Of a stretch of DNA of 6,308 nucleotides, positions 1 through 5,863 are shown one piece after another. Position numbers and translations under genes: made by a program. Source of the stretch: Burkholderiaceae bacterium (GTDB lineage: Bacteria; Pseudomonadota; Gammaproteobacteria; Burkholderiales; Burkholderiaceae_D); the NCBI GenBank assembly GCA_019752915.1, contig JAIELO010000196.1, forward strand, positions 1 to 6,308. Reading direction: 5' to 3'. The notes below the pieces were generated by a model. That model was not told the DNA's origin, did no database searches, and saw only the letters and a program-made list of their open reading frames with translations. How positions within the stretch are numbered: position 1 is the stretch's first letter; each line of letters opens with the position of its first letter.

Positions 1-2822
1 ACGCTCGCGGATTCCCCGATCAGGGTGGTCGGGGCGCGCGTGCGGGTCGCCTGGGCGCGCCGGGTCGGGGCCAGTAATTGGTCGAGTTTTTGCGCGAAGT
101 GGTCATACGTAAACGGCTTGACAAGGTAATCGCTGGCGCCGGCCGCAAAGGCCCGCTCCACCGAGGCATTGTCCTGCAGGGCGGTGATCATCAGCACCGG
201 AATGGCGGCGCCGTGCGGTAGCTCCTGCATGCGCGCGCACGCTGTGAAGCCATCCATGACGGGCATCATGGCGTCCATCAGAATCACATCGGGCTGGAAG
301 ACGGCCAGCATGGCCAGCGCCTGCGCGCCGTCGGCCGCCTCCTCGACCTGGAAACCGTCGCGCTGCAAGGTGTGGCGCAAGGTACTGCGGGTGCTGCGAT
401 CATCATCGACGATCAGCACTTGCGGTATGTCCGACTCCGGACTAATGGCGGGCGCGGCAAGTACACCGATCTGCGCTTGCAGGAAGCTCTCCAGCACCGC
501 GAAATGGGCGCGCAGTGGCGCAATGAGTGGCGCGATCTGCTGGTACTGGCCCTGGCTTGCCAAGGCTTCCGCTTGCTGGGCCAGTTGCGCCAGGGTTTCC
601 GCGCCGAGATTGGCCGAAGCGCCCTTGAGGGTATGGGCGCGTTCGGCGGCTGTGGCCAGATCGCCGCAGCTCAAAGCTTGTTGTAGCGCATCGATGCAGC
701 GCGGCGCATCCTCCAGATAGGGCTGAATCGCCTGCACCAGACTGTCGCCGAGAATGTCGCGCACTTTGTCGAATACTTCCCGATTGACCGGGCAAGGCAG
801 GCTGCCAGGTGGGGCGCTCACTGGCGGTTGCGCTGGCGGCGCCGCGCACGCACTCAGTGGCAACCATTTTTCCAGCTTCAGGCGCAGTTCCACGAGCGTG
901 ATCGGTTTCGCCAGATAGTCATCCATCCCGGCGGCCAGGCATTTTTCTGCGTCGCCCGACTGGGTGTTGGCCGTCATCGCTAACAGAGGCGTGCGCCGTC
1001 CGCTGGCCAGTTCGGCCAGACGGATATGGGCGGTGGCTTCATAGCCATCCATTTCCGGCATGCTGCAATCCATCAGGATCAGATCGAAACGTTCGCGCTG
1101 GGCCGCCCGCACCGCCTGGGCGCCGTCTGCGGCAAATACACAGGCGCAGTCATTCAAGGCCAGCATGCCGGCAGCCACCATCTGGTTGGTGCGGTTGTCT
1201 TCGGCGACCAGCACCCGGAAGCGCGGCGCGATCGCAGGCGCTTCCTCGCTGCGCGCAGGGGCTGGCGTTACGCTGCTGGCGATTGCGCCCGATGGCTGGG
1301 CGCGGGTGGGCAATTGCGCCGGGTTGGCTGGCAGGCAAGCGATATCGCAGCGGAAGCAACTGCCCTGTCCGGGTGTGCTCTCGACGCTGATTTGCCCGCC
1401 CAGTAACTCCACCAGCTGTTTGCAGATCGCCAGTCCCAGTCCGGTGCCACCATAGCGGCGCGCGGTGCCCGGGTCGGGTTGCGCATAGGCCTGGAACAGG
1501 CGCTGGCACACTTCGGGGGACATGCCGACGCCCGTGTCACTGACCGTGATATGCAAACGGGTCGGGGCGTGCGCCGGTAACATGGCCAAGCTGATCGCTA
1601 CCTCGCCGCGTTCGGTAAATTTGACGGCATTGCCCACCAGATTGAGCACGATCTGGCGTAGTCGCAAGGAGTCGCCGCTCACGTAAGGCGGGAGTTCGGT
1701 GTCGGCGTGCCAGCCGAGCAACAGCCCCTTCTGGGCCGCCTGAGGCGCCAGCAGCTCCAGCACTTCATCCATCAGGACCGACAAGGCAAACGGTTTCGGT
1801 TCCAGCGTCAGTTTGCCAGCTTCCAGTTTGGAAAAATCCAGGATGTTATTAATCAGGTCAATCAGGGTACGCGAGGAATTCCAGGCCACATCGACGAACT
1901 CCTGCTGGCGCGTCGTCAGACGGGTTTCGCGCAGCATGTCGAGCATGCCCACCACGCCGTTGAGCGGCGTACGCACTTCATGGCTCACCGTGGCGGCAAA
2001 CTGGGCCTTTAGCTGCGCCAGATTGATCGCCGCGTCACGCGATTCCTTCAGTTCGCACTCGCGCTGTTCCAGCACCATCATCATCTGGTTGAAAGCCTGT
2101 GCCATGTCGATCAGATCGCGTGGCCCGCTGGGCTGGGCGCGCATGCCGGATTCGCCCGCCTCGGCGCGCCGCATCAGTGCCGACAGAGCATTCAAGGGGC
2201 GTATCATATGGCGGGTCAGCACTCGCCCGATACCGAGTACCAGTACGGCGAACGAGAGCGTCAGCACCAGATTACCCAGCAGCAGCGAGGCCGTCAGACT
2301 GTTCAGGGTGCGTTTGGTGATTTGCACGTGCACATAGCCGAGCAGTTGCTGACGGCTTTCCTGCGGGTCGAGCGGACTCGATTCGTGCTGGCCGCCATAC
2401 ACGGGGGCGGCAAACAGCCAGCTGCTGCTGTTCTCGCTGATCAGCCCTGCCTGAAGCGGTGGCGTCAGGTTCATCTGGCTCAGCGACGGGCGCTGGTCAG
2501 CGCTTTCACGAATCAGTAACACGCGTTGCTGGGCATCCATGATCTGTACGCCGCTCACATCAGGAAAAGCCAGTGTGGCACCGACCACTTCGCGGGCATT
2601 CTCGGCCGAGTGGAACAGCAGCGCCAGAGTACTCTGGCGCGCCAGATTTTCAGCGATGCGCTGGCCCTGTCCGGTAAAGTAGTCGCGCATGCGCACATTC
2701 GCCTCGCGCGCATTCATCAGCGCGGAAAAGATCGCCAGTGCCAGAATCGACACCGCCGCGATCAGCATGAGCTGACGCTGGAAGCCATTGCGGCGCATGA
2801 ACTGGCGCAGATAATTTCTCAT
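1..2822 (-). CDS. Hybrid sensor histidine kinase, HAMP-HisKA-HATPase-REC-HPt-REC, C-terminus beyond window
   Basis: Inner-membrane phosphorelay kinase; 940 codons are visible with no stop, so the end lies left of base 1. TM1 is about residues 18-36. A periplasmic sensor follows at about 37-172 (resembling CHASE8-type domains), then TM2 at about 176-198 and HAMP at about 199-252. The HisKA H-box SHEVRTPLNG carries H281. HATPase_c shows the N-box around NLVGNAVKF (394-402), DTGVGM (429-434) and GGTGLGLAI (458-466). REC1 (about 535-655) has E541/D542, phospho-acceptor D585, T617 and K639. HPt has H730 in AHTLKG. REC2 (about 800-918) has D806/D807, D850, T880 and K902. All catalytic residues are intact. 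From family knowledge, phosphate should flow H281 to D585 to H730 to D850. The chain continues after REC2 with an Arg/Thr/Ala linker and LIGESAS, so an unseen output domain is likely. The ATG at 2822 is chosen because GGAG lies 7 bases upstream; an in-frame ATG at 2897 lacks a ribosome site. The upstream neighbour is a periplasmic binding protein, probably its ligand-sensing partner (inference). Confidence 0.95.
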   Translation of the reverse strand, partial: MRNYLRQFMRRNGFQRQLMLIAAVSILALAIFSALMNAREANVRMRDYFTGQGQRIAENLARQSTLALLFHSAENAREVVGATLAFPDVSGVQIMDAQQRVLLIRESADQRPSLSQMNLTPPLQAGLISENSSSWLFAAPVYGGQHESSPLDPQESRQQLLGYVHVQITKRTLNSLTASLLLGNLVLTLSFAVLVLGIGRVLTRHMIRPLNALSALMRRAEAGESGMRAQPSGPRDLIDMAQAFNQMMMVLEQRECELKESRDAAINLAQLKAQFAATVSHEVRTPLNGVVGMLDMLRETRLTTRQQEFVDVAWNSSRTLIDLINNILDFSKLEAGKLTLEPKPFALSVLMDEVLELLAPQAAQKGLLLGWHADTELPPYVSGDSLRLRQIVLNLVGNAVKFTERGEVAISLAMLPAHAPTRLHITVSDTGVGMSPEVCQRLFQAYAQPDPGTARRYGGTGLGLAICKQLVELLGGQISVESTPGQGSCFRCDIACLPANPAQLPTRAQPSGAIASSVTPAPARSEEAPAIAPRFRVLVAEDNRTNQMVAAGMLALNDCACVFAADGAQAVRAAQRERFDLILMDCSMPEMDGYEATAHIRLAELASGRRTPLLAMTANTQSGDAEKCLAAGMDDYLAKPITLVELRLKLEKWLPLSACAAPPAQPPVSAPPGSLPCPVNREVFDKVRDILGDSLVQAIQPYLEDAPRCIDALQQALSCGDLATAAERAHTLKGASANLGAETLAQLAQQAEALASQGQYQQIAPLIAPLRAHFAVLESFLQAQIGVLAAPAISPESDIPQVLIVDDDRSTRSTLRHTLQRDGFQVEEAADGAQALAMLAVFQPDVILMDAMMPVMDGFTACARMQELPHGAAIPVLMITALQDNASVERAFAAGASDYLVKPFTYDHFAQKLDQLLAPTRRAQATRTRAPTTLIGESAS

Positions 2823-2838
2823 GGTGCGACTCCGCACC
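2823..2838 (-). promoter_or_regulatory. Ribosome binding site inside a hairpin abutting the kinase start codon
   Basis: In mRNA sense the leader reads GGTGCG-GAGT-CGCACC directly before the ATG at 2822. This is a perfect 6-bp stem, five of its pairs G:C, with a 4-base loop. The Shine-Dalgarno GGAG (2830-2833) is made of the last stem base and the first three loop bases, 7 bases from the ATG. The site supports this start over the upstream ATG. The structure could lower translation of the kinase relative to the preceding gene, or be opened by ribosomes arriving from it. That role is inference; short GC-rich stems can arise by chance. Confidence 0.5.
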
Positions 2839-2906
2839 GGCGCGGCTGCGAGGATCCGTTGCGCGTTTGCCGGGCGCAGGCGTGACATAAGTGCCATAGT
2901 GGATGA

Positions 2907-3830
2907 CTAGAGTTCTGGGAAAATGGCATCGAATTGTTTCTGCTGACTGCTGTTCAGGGTGAGGCCGAGATGGCTGGCGGTGCGTGAATTGAGGGCGCTG
3001 TTCAGGGCGCGTAATGGCAACATGCTGCGGCGTACGGACTCGCCGTTCTGCAGCGCACTGGCCATGGTCGCCAGATCACGACCGAGTTGTACATTATTGG
3101 GATACATGCCGAACAGCACGCCTTTCTTGACGTGCAACACACTGCTGGAAAACACCGGCAGGTTACGACTCCATGATTCCCTGAGGATGAGCGGCAGAAG
3201 GGTGGTTTCTTCCACCGTGGTGGCGTCCTGCGGTAGCCAGAGGGCATCGCGGTGGCCATCGGCAGTGCTGAGCAGGGCTTCGTAGGCGCGCGCTGCGCTG
3301 GAGAGGTCGAGCGCCTCCAGTGCCGAGAGATCCAGTCCCAGTGTCCGGGCGGCTTCGCGCGCCAGCCTGAGCTGGGCATCCCCGTTCTGGGGATTAAAGA
3401 CCACCATCACCCGCCGCACGCCCGGCAGCAGATTTTTCAGTAAGGCGAATAGCTGGGCCGGGTCCGGCAGCATGCTGATGCCCACTAGCGCTTCGCCCTC
3501 GGCACCAGGGTTGACGCCGCCGATCACCAGCGCGGTGGCCGGATCGAGCGTGGCCGCCAGCTTGAGGCTTTGACGGCCCAGTGCGATGACGCTCTTGCTG
3601 CCCTTTAGCTGATTACGCACCTCCGCCGTGTCCGTGGCGGGGCCCAGTATCAGGGAGCGCGGTCGGAAATGACTGGATTCTTCCACGCCCTGCAAGATTT
3701 CGCTGACCACATTGCGGTAGGCGCCACTGAGCTCGGGATGGATGACCGTCAACTGCTGGGCGTACGCCCACCGGGCATGCAAACACAGCGACAGAAGCAC
3801 TAGCAGGCGGAAAAGTGCGGCAGGGGTCAA
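2907..3830 (-). CDS. Periplasmic substrate-binding-like protein (ABC_sub_bind type), probable sensor partner of the kinase
   Basis: A 307-residue exported protein. An N-terminal signal peptide (hydrophobic about 4-18, AYA at 22-24) suggests cleavage before Q25. The mature part reads as a two-lobe binding fold of the ABC_sub_bind family (PF04392 by resemblance): VIALGRQSLKLA (81-92), RRVMVVFNPQN (139-149), ALWLPQDAT (196-204), the LPVF and GVLFGMYPN stretch (224-245), and a C-terminal SHLGLTLN (287-293). The length is normal for the family. There is no ABC permease or ATPase gene beside it; the next gene in the same direction is a hybrid sensor kinase 84 bases on. By analogy with TorT/TorS and LuxP/LuxQ, it probably binds a small ligand and presents it to the kinase's periplasmic domain; the ligand cannot be told. 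The start is uncertain: TTG at 3830 is the only usual start codon in the frame ahead of the signal peptide (upstream stop at 3906-3908), and no clear ribosome site precedes it. A CTG at 3863 would give a longer, more basic n-region. Confidence 0.85.
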   Translation of the reverse strand: MTPAALFRLLVLLSLCLHARWAYAQQLTVIHPELSGAYRNVVSEILQGVEESSHFRPRSLILGPATDTAEVRNQLKGSKSVIALGRQSLKLAATLDPATALVIGGVNPGAEGEALVGISMLPDPAQLFALLKNLLPGVRRVMVVFNPQNGDAQLRLAREAARTLGLDLSALEALDLSSAARAYEALLSTADGHRDALWLPQDATTVEETTLLPLILRESWSRNLPVFSSSVLHVKKGVLFGMYPNNVQLGRDLATMASALQNGESVRRSMLPLRALNSALNSRTASHLGLTLNSSQQKQFDAIFPEL

Positions 3831-3916
3831 GGTGGAGCGCAGCGCGGCAAAATGGAATCGCAGAAGTGTACACTTTGGTAATGCTATTTCTTCAATAGAT
3901 AATTTCTATGATTGTA

Positions 3917-3944
3917 GTGCAAGCGCTTCCACCTGCGCTAGCAC
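3917..3944. repeat. Imperfect inverted repeat overlapping the operator
   Basis: GTGCAAGCGC (3917-3926) and GCGCTAGCAC (3935-3944) are inverted copies matching at 9 of 10 positions, separated by the 8 bases TTCCACCT. The left arm contains most of the LacI-type operator. The repeat could be a second binding arrangement for a regulator or a small hairpin in the MATE leader. No T-run follows, so it does not look like a terminator. Confidence 0.4.
3918..3931. promoter_or_regulatory. Candidate LacI/GalR-family repressor operator
   Basis: TGCAAGCGCTTCCA fits every fixed position of the general LacI/GalR-family operator TGNAANCGNTTNCA, including the central CG. It sits just downstream of the rightward TATGAT element, near where that transcript would begin, and just upstream of the leftward TACAAT element. 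A bound repressor could therefore block both promoters. No LacI-type regulator gene is in the window, so the cognate regulator is unknown. Ten fixed positions in about 144 possible placements gives a chance expectation of roughly 0.00014 under uniform base composition, although the motif was chosen after seeing the sequence. Confidence 0.5.
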
Positions 3945-3987
3945 TTACGCTACACTGAGCTTCTTTATCCTCCATTCAGTCACCTGT

Positions 3988-5370
3988 ATGTCCTCATTGC
4001 GTCCCCGCCCCACCATGCCACCCATGTTCGCGCTGGCCTGGCCCTTGCTCGTTGAACTGGGGCTGGCAATGGCCATCAGCGTGGCCGGTACCGCGCTGGC
4101 AGCGCGCACTTCCGATGCTGCGGGCGCCGCCTTTGCTATCGCCAGTCAGATTACTGCCATGCTGTTCATCCTGTTCCGCATTATTGGTGCCGGCGTCAGC
4201 GTGGTGGTGACCCAGAACCTCGGTGCCGGTCAGCACCAGGCAGCACGCCGGGTGGCCTGCGCAGTAGTGGGCGCCAGTAGCTGGCTGGGCGGGGTGACGG
4301 CGCTCGCTGCCTGGCTGGGCGCAGAGTACTTACTGGAGCTCTTGAACACGCCCGCCGAGGTCATGCCACTGGCGGGTCCGCTGTTGCGCGCGCTAGCGCT
4401 GGCGATGCTGTTCGATGCATGGAATGCATCAATGGCCAGTGTCATGCGAGCCCACCTGCGTACCCGCGACACCCTGCAGGTGCTGGTGTTGATGCACCTG
4501 TGTCATATCGGACTGGCCTTGCCGCTGATGGCGGGCTGGGGACCAATACCGGCACTGGGTCTGCCCGGCTTCGCGCTGGCCTTGACGGTCAGCCGCGTGC
4601 TAGGGTTGGTATTGCACCTGCTGCTGTGGCGCCGTCAGCTCGGTATCCGTGTGCAGGCGCGCGACTGGTGGCAGTTGCCGCGGCGCGAGCTGGCAGCGGT
4701 GCTGCAGATCGGTCTGCCCGGTGCGGCGGAAAATATCGCCTGGCGGCTGGCGTTCATGGTCAGTGTCGCGACTGCGGCACAGTTAGGGGCCGGCGCGCTG
4801 GCAACCCAGGCGTATGTACTGCAGCTGATGGGCGGAGTCATGATGTACAGCATCGCTAGCGGCTTGGCGGTGGAAATTGTTGTGGGTTACCTGATCGGCG
4901 CCGGACAGTTACGGGCAGCGCACCAGGTAGTCAAGCGCTCGCTGTGGCGTGGCGTGCTGGCCGCACTGGTGATCGCCGCGCTGGCTGCGCTGGCGGCCGG
5001 CCCCTTGCTGCGCTGTTTCACCAGTGATCCGGCAATCATTGCGACCGGTACGGTGTTGTTGTGGATTACCGTCGTGCTGGAACCGGGCCGCACCTTCAAT
5101 CTGGTCGTGATCAACGCCTTGCGGGCGGCGGGCGACGCCCGCTTTCCCGTGCTGGCAGGGGCACTGTCGATGCTGCTGGTACTGGCCGGTGGCAGCTGGC
5201 TGCTGGGTGTGGTGCTAGGCTGGGGCTTGCCCGGTGTCTGGCTGGCCTATGCGGCCGATGAATGGATACGGGGCCTGATCATGTGGCGTCGCTGGCAGAC
5301 GCAGGCGTGGGTACCGCATGCACGGCGCTCACGCCGGCAGCTGGCGCCACTGGTGGTACTGGAAGGTTAA
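3988..5370 (+). CDS. MATE family efflux transporter
   Basis: A 460-residue inner-membrane protein, typical in length for MATE (multidrug and toxic compound extrusion) transporters, which export cationic drugs or metabolites using a Na+ or H+ gradient. It is hydrophobic nearly throughout, with about 12 likely membrane segments in two related halves. Family-like stretches are TQNLGAG (75-81) and GLPGAAENI (242-250), with VVGYLIGAGQ (298-307) as the second-half counterpart of the first. A distinctive cytoplasmic-side segment, EPGRTFNLVVINALRAAGD (365-383), recalls the branch of MATE proteins with this conserved EPGR/LRAAGD region. The C-terminus is basic (HARRSRR, 444-450). Coding frame extends left to 3742, but the ATG at 3988 is chosen because the extension would run into the divergent binding-protein gene and is not membrane-like. 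ATGs at 4015 and 4024 are also possible; none has a clear ribosome site. The substrate cannot be predicted. It is divergent from the sensory unit and shares its promoter region, so co-regulation is plausible but unproven. Confidence 0.92.
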   Translation: MSSLRPRPTMPPMFALAWPLLVELGLAMAISVAGTALAARTSDAAGAAFAIASQITAMLFILFRIIGAGVSVVVTQNLGAGQHQAARRVACAVVGASSWLGGVTALAAWLGAEYLLELLNTPAEVMPLAGPLLRALALAMLFDAWNASMASVMRAHLRTRDTLQVLVLMHLCHIGLALPLMAGWGPIPALGLPGFALALTVSRVLGLVLHLLLWRRQLGIRVQARDWWQLPRRELAAVLQIGLPGAAENIAWRLAFMVSVATAAQLGAGALATQAYVLQLMGGVMMYSIASGLAVEIVVGYLIGAGQLRAAHQVVKRSLWRGVLAALVIAALAALAAGPLLRCFTSDPAIIATGTVLLWITVVLEPGRTFNLVVINALRAAGDARFPVLAGALSMLLVLAGGSWLLGVVLGWGLPGVWLAYAADEWIRGLIMWRRWQTQAWVPHARRSRRQLAPLVVLEG

Positions 5371-5384
5371 GCACGGCTGGGCAC

Positions 5385-5416
5385 AAAAACACAGCCGCCC
5401 GGCTGGCGGGCGGCTG
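5385..5416 (-). terminator. Rho-independent terminator of the leftward PstS-like operon
   Basis: A perfect 10-bp stem, CAGCCGCCCG (5392-5401) with CGGGCGGCTG (5407-5416), encloses a 5-base loop. Read leftward it is followed by TGTTTTTGTG (T-run 5385-5389), which is the intrinsic terminator form. It begins 22 bases after the stop of the PstS-like gene. On the plus strand no T-run follows the stem, so it should be weak for the convergent MATE transcript, although the hairpin forms in both directions. Confidence 0.8.
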
Positions 5417-5438
5417 GCAGCTTGGCGACGTGACGGAC

Positions 5439-5849
5439 TTATTGCACCGTCAGGATCACCTTGACCGAATCGTCCACCTGCGACTTTTCGATATACCCGA
5501 TGGCGCTGACGTCGGCCGCGACCGCTTTCTTGACCTCGGCGCTGCTGGCATATTCCTTCGGTGCCGTGGCTTTACCGGTAAACACCAGCTTAGACCAGAT
5601 GGCTTTTACCTGGGTGCTATCTTTATCGAGAACCTTTTTATAGAACTCGTTGCGCAGTGGCCCGTCATTGTGCTCGATCGGCGTGAACAGCGACGACTTG
5701 CCGAGGAAGAACTGGCCGGCCTGTTCGCTGAACATGCGGGTTGCCGGATTCTTGGGATTGACGATGACCACGATCTCCGCGGCGAACAGGGGCGCGACAC
5801 ACATGCCGAGGCCGGCAGCGAGTAACAATTTAGCAATGGCCGTTTTCAT
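5439..5849 (-). CDS. Small secreted PstS-like (phosphate-binding-type) protein
   Basis: A 136-residue exported protein. Its signal peptide has K2 and K7, a hydrophobic core at about 8-22, and probable cleavage near A23/A24 (LFAAE). The mature part of about 112 residues resembles one lobe of the PstS-like periplasmic binding fold (PBP_like_2 type). FFLGK (47-51) matches the 'I(F)xGK' strand region of PstS, followed by a NDGPLRNEF turn (61-69), a W85 and SAIGYI (115-120). Full PstS proteins are more than twice as long, and their phosphate-binding DGSGTT loop is here NDGPLR, so true phosphate binding is doubtful. Proteins like this are often annotated as phosphate ABC transporter substrate-binding protein. 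It follows the porin-like gene by 11 bases; its ribosome site AAGGAG (5857-5862) is 7 bases from the ATG and overlaps that gene's TAA, suggesting translational coupling. A strong terminator follows. The role is inferred as an accessory to outer-membrane uptake or to sensing. Confidence 0.8.
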   Translation of the reverse strand: MKTAIAKLLLAAGLGMCVAPLFAAEIVVIVNPKNPATRMFSEQAGQFFLGKSSLFTPIEHNDGPLRNEFYKKVLDKDSTQVKAIWSKLVFTGKATAPKEYASSAEVKKAVAADVSAIGYIEKSQVDDSVKVILTVQ

Positions 5850-5856
5850 AGAGGCT

Positions 5857-5863
5857 CTCCTTA
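5857..5863 (-). promoter_or_regulatory. Ribosome binding site overlapping the upstream stop codon
   Basis: In mRNA sense TAAGGAG combines the stop codon of the porin-like gene (TAA, 5861-5863) with a strong Shine-Dalgarno AAGGAG, 7 bases before the ATG at 5849. This fixes the start of the PstS-like gene and indicates that both genes lie on one message. Confidence 0.8.

Larger units (their letters stand above)
3831..3987. promoter_or_regulatory. Divergent promoter region between the sensory unit and the MATE gene
   Basis: This is the only sizeable intergenic stretch in the window, and its centre (about 3881-3916) is distinctly AT-rich against GC-rich neighbours. On the plus strand TATGAT (3907-3912) matches the minus-10 consensus at 5 of 6 positions. 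On the minus strand TACAAT (plus 3911-3916) also matches 5 of 6. No good minus-35 hexamer is seen at 17 bases for either. A second leftward candidate is TTGCAC, 17 bases, TCTATT. Promoter positions are therefore tentative, but both flanking genes must start here unless they are read through from outside. Neither flanking start codon has a recognisable Shine-Dalgarno. Confidence 0.5.

Noticed and set aside
169..2885. Numerous open frames on the plus strand and in other minus frames across the kinase.
   Set aside because: They are shadows of one long, domain-complete minus-strand reading frame in GC-rich DNA and show low-complexity, Arg/Ala/Ser-rich translations without recognisable domains.
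2823..2897. Kinase start at the upstream ATG at 2897 (or 2888).
   Set aside because: Both are in frame but have no Shine-Dalgarno; the 2822 ATG has GGAG at 7 bases and gives a normal N-terminus before TM1. Kept as an outside possibility.
3742..3987. Upstream in-frame extension of the MATE frame to a TTG at 3742.
   Set aside because: It would overlap the divergent binding-protein gene, cross the promoter region and add about 82 non-membrane residues not expected in MATE proteins.
3831..3987. Riboswitch or small RNA in the divergent region.
   Set aside because: Only one short imperfect hairpin is seen; no conserved aptamer-like layout or terminator.
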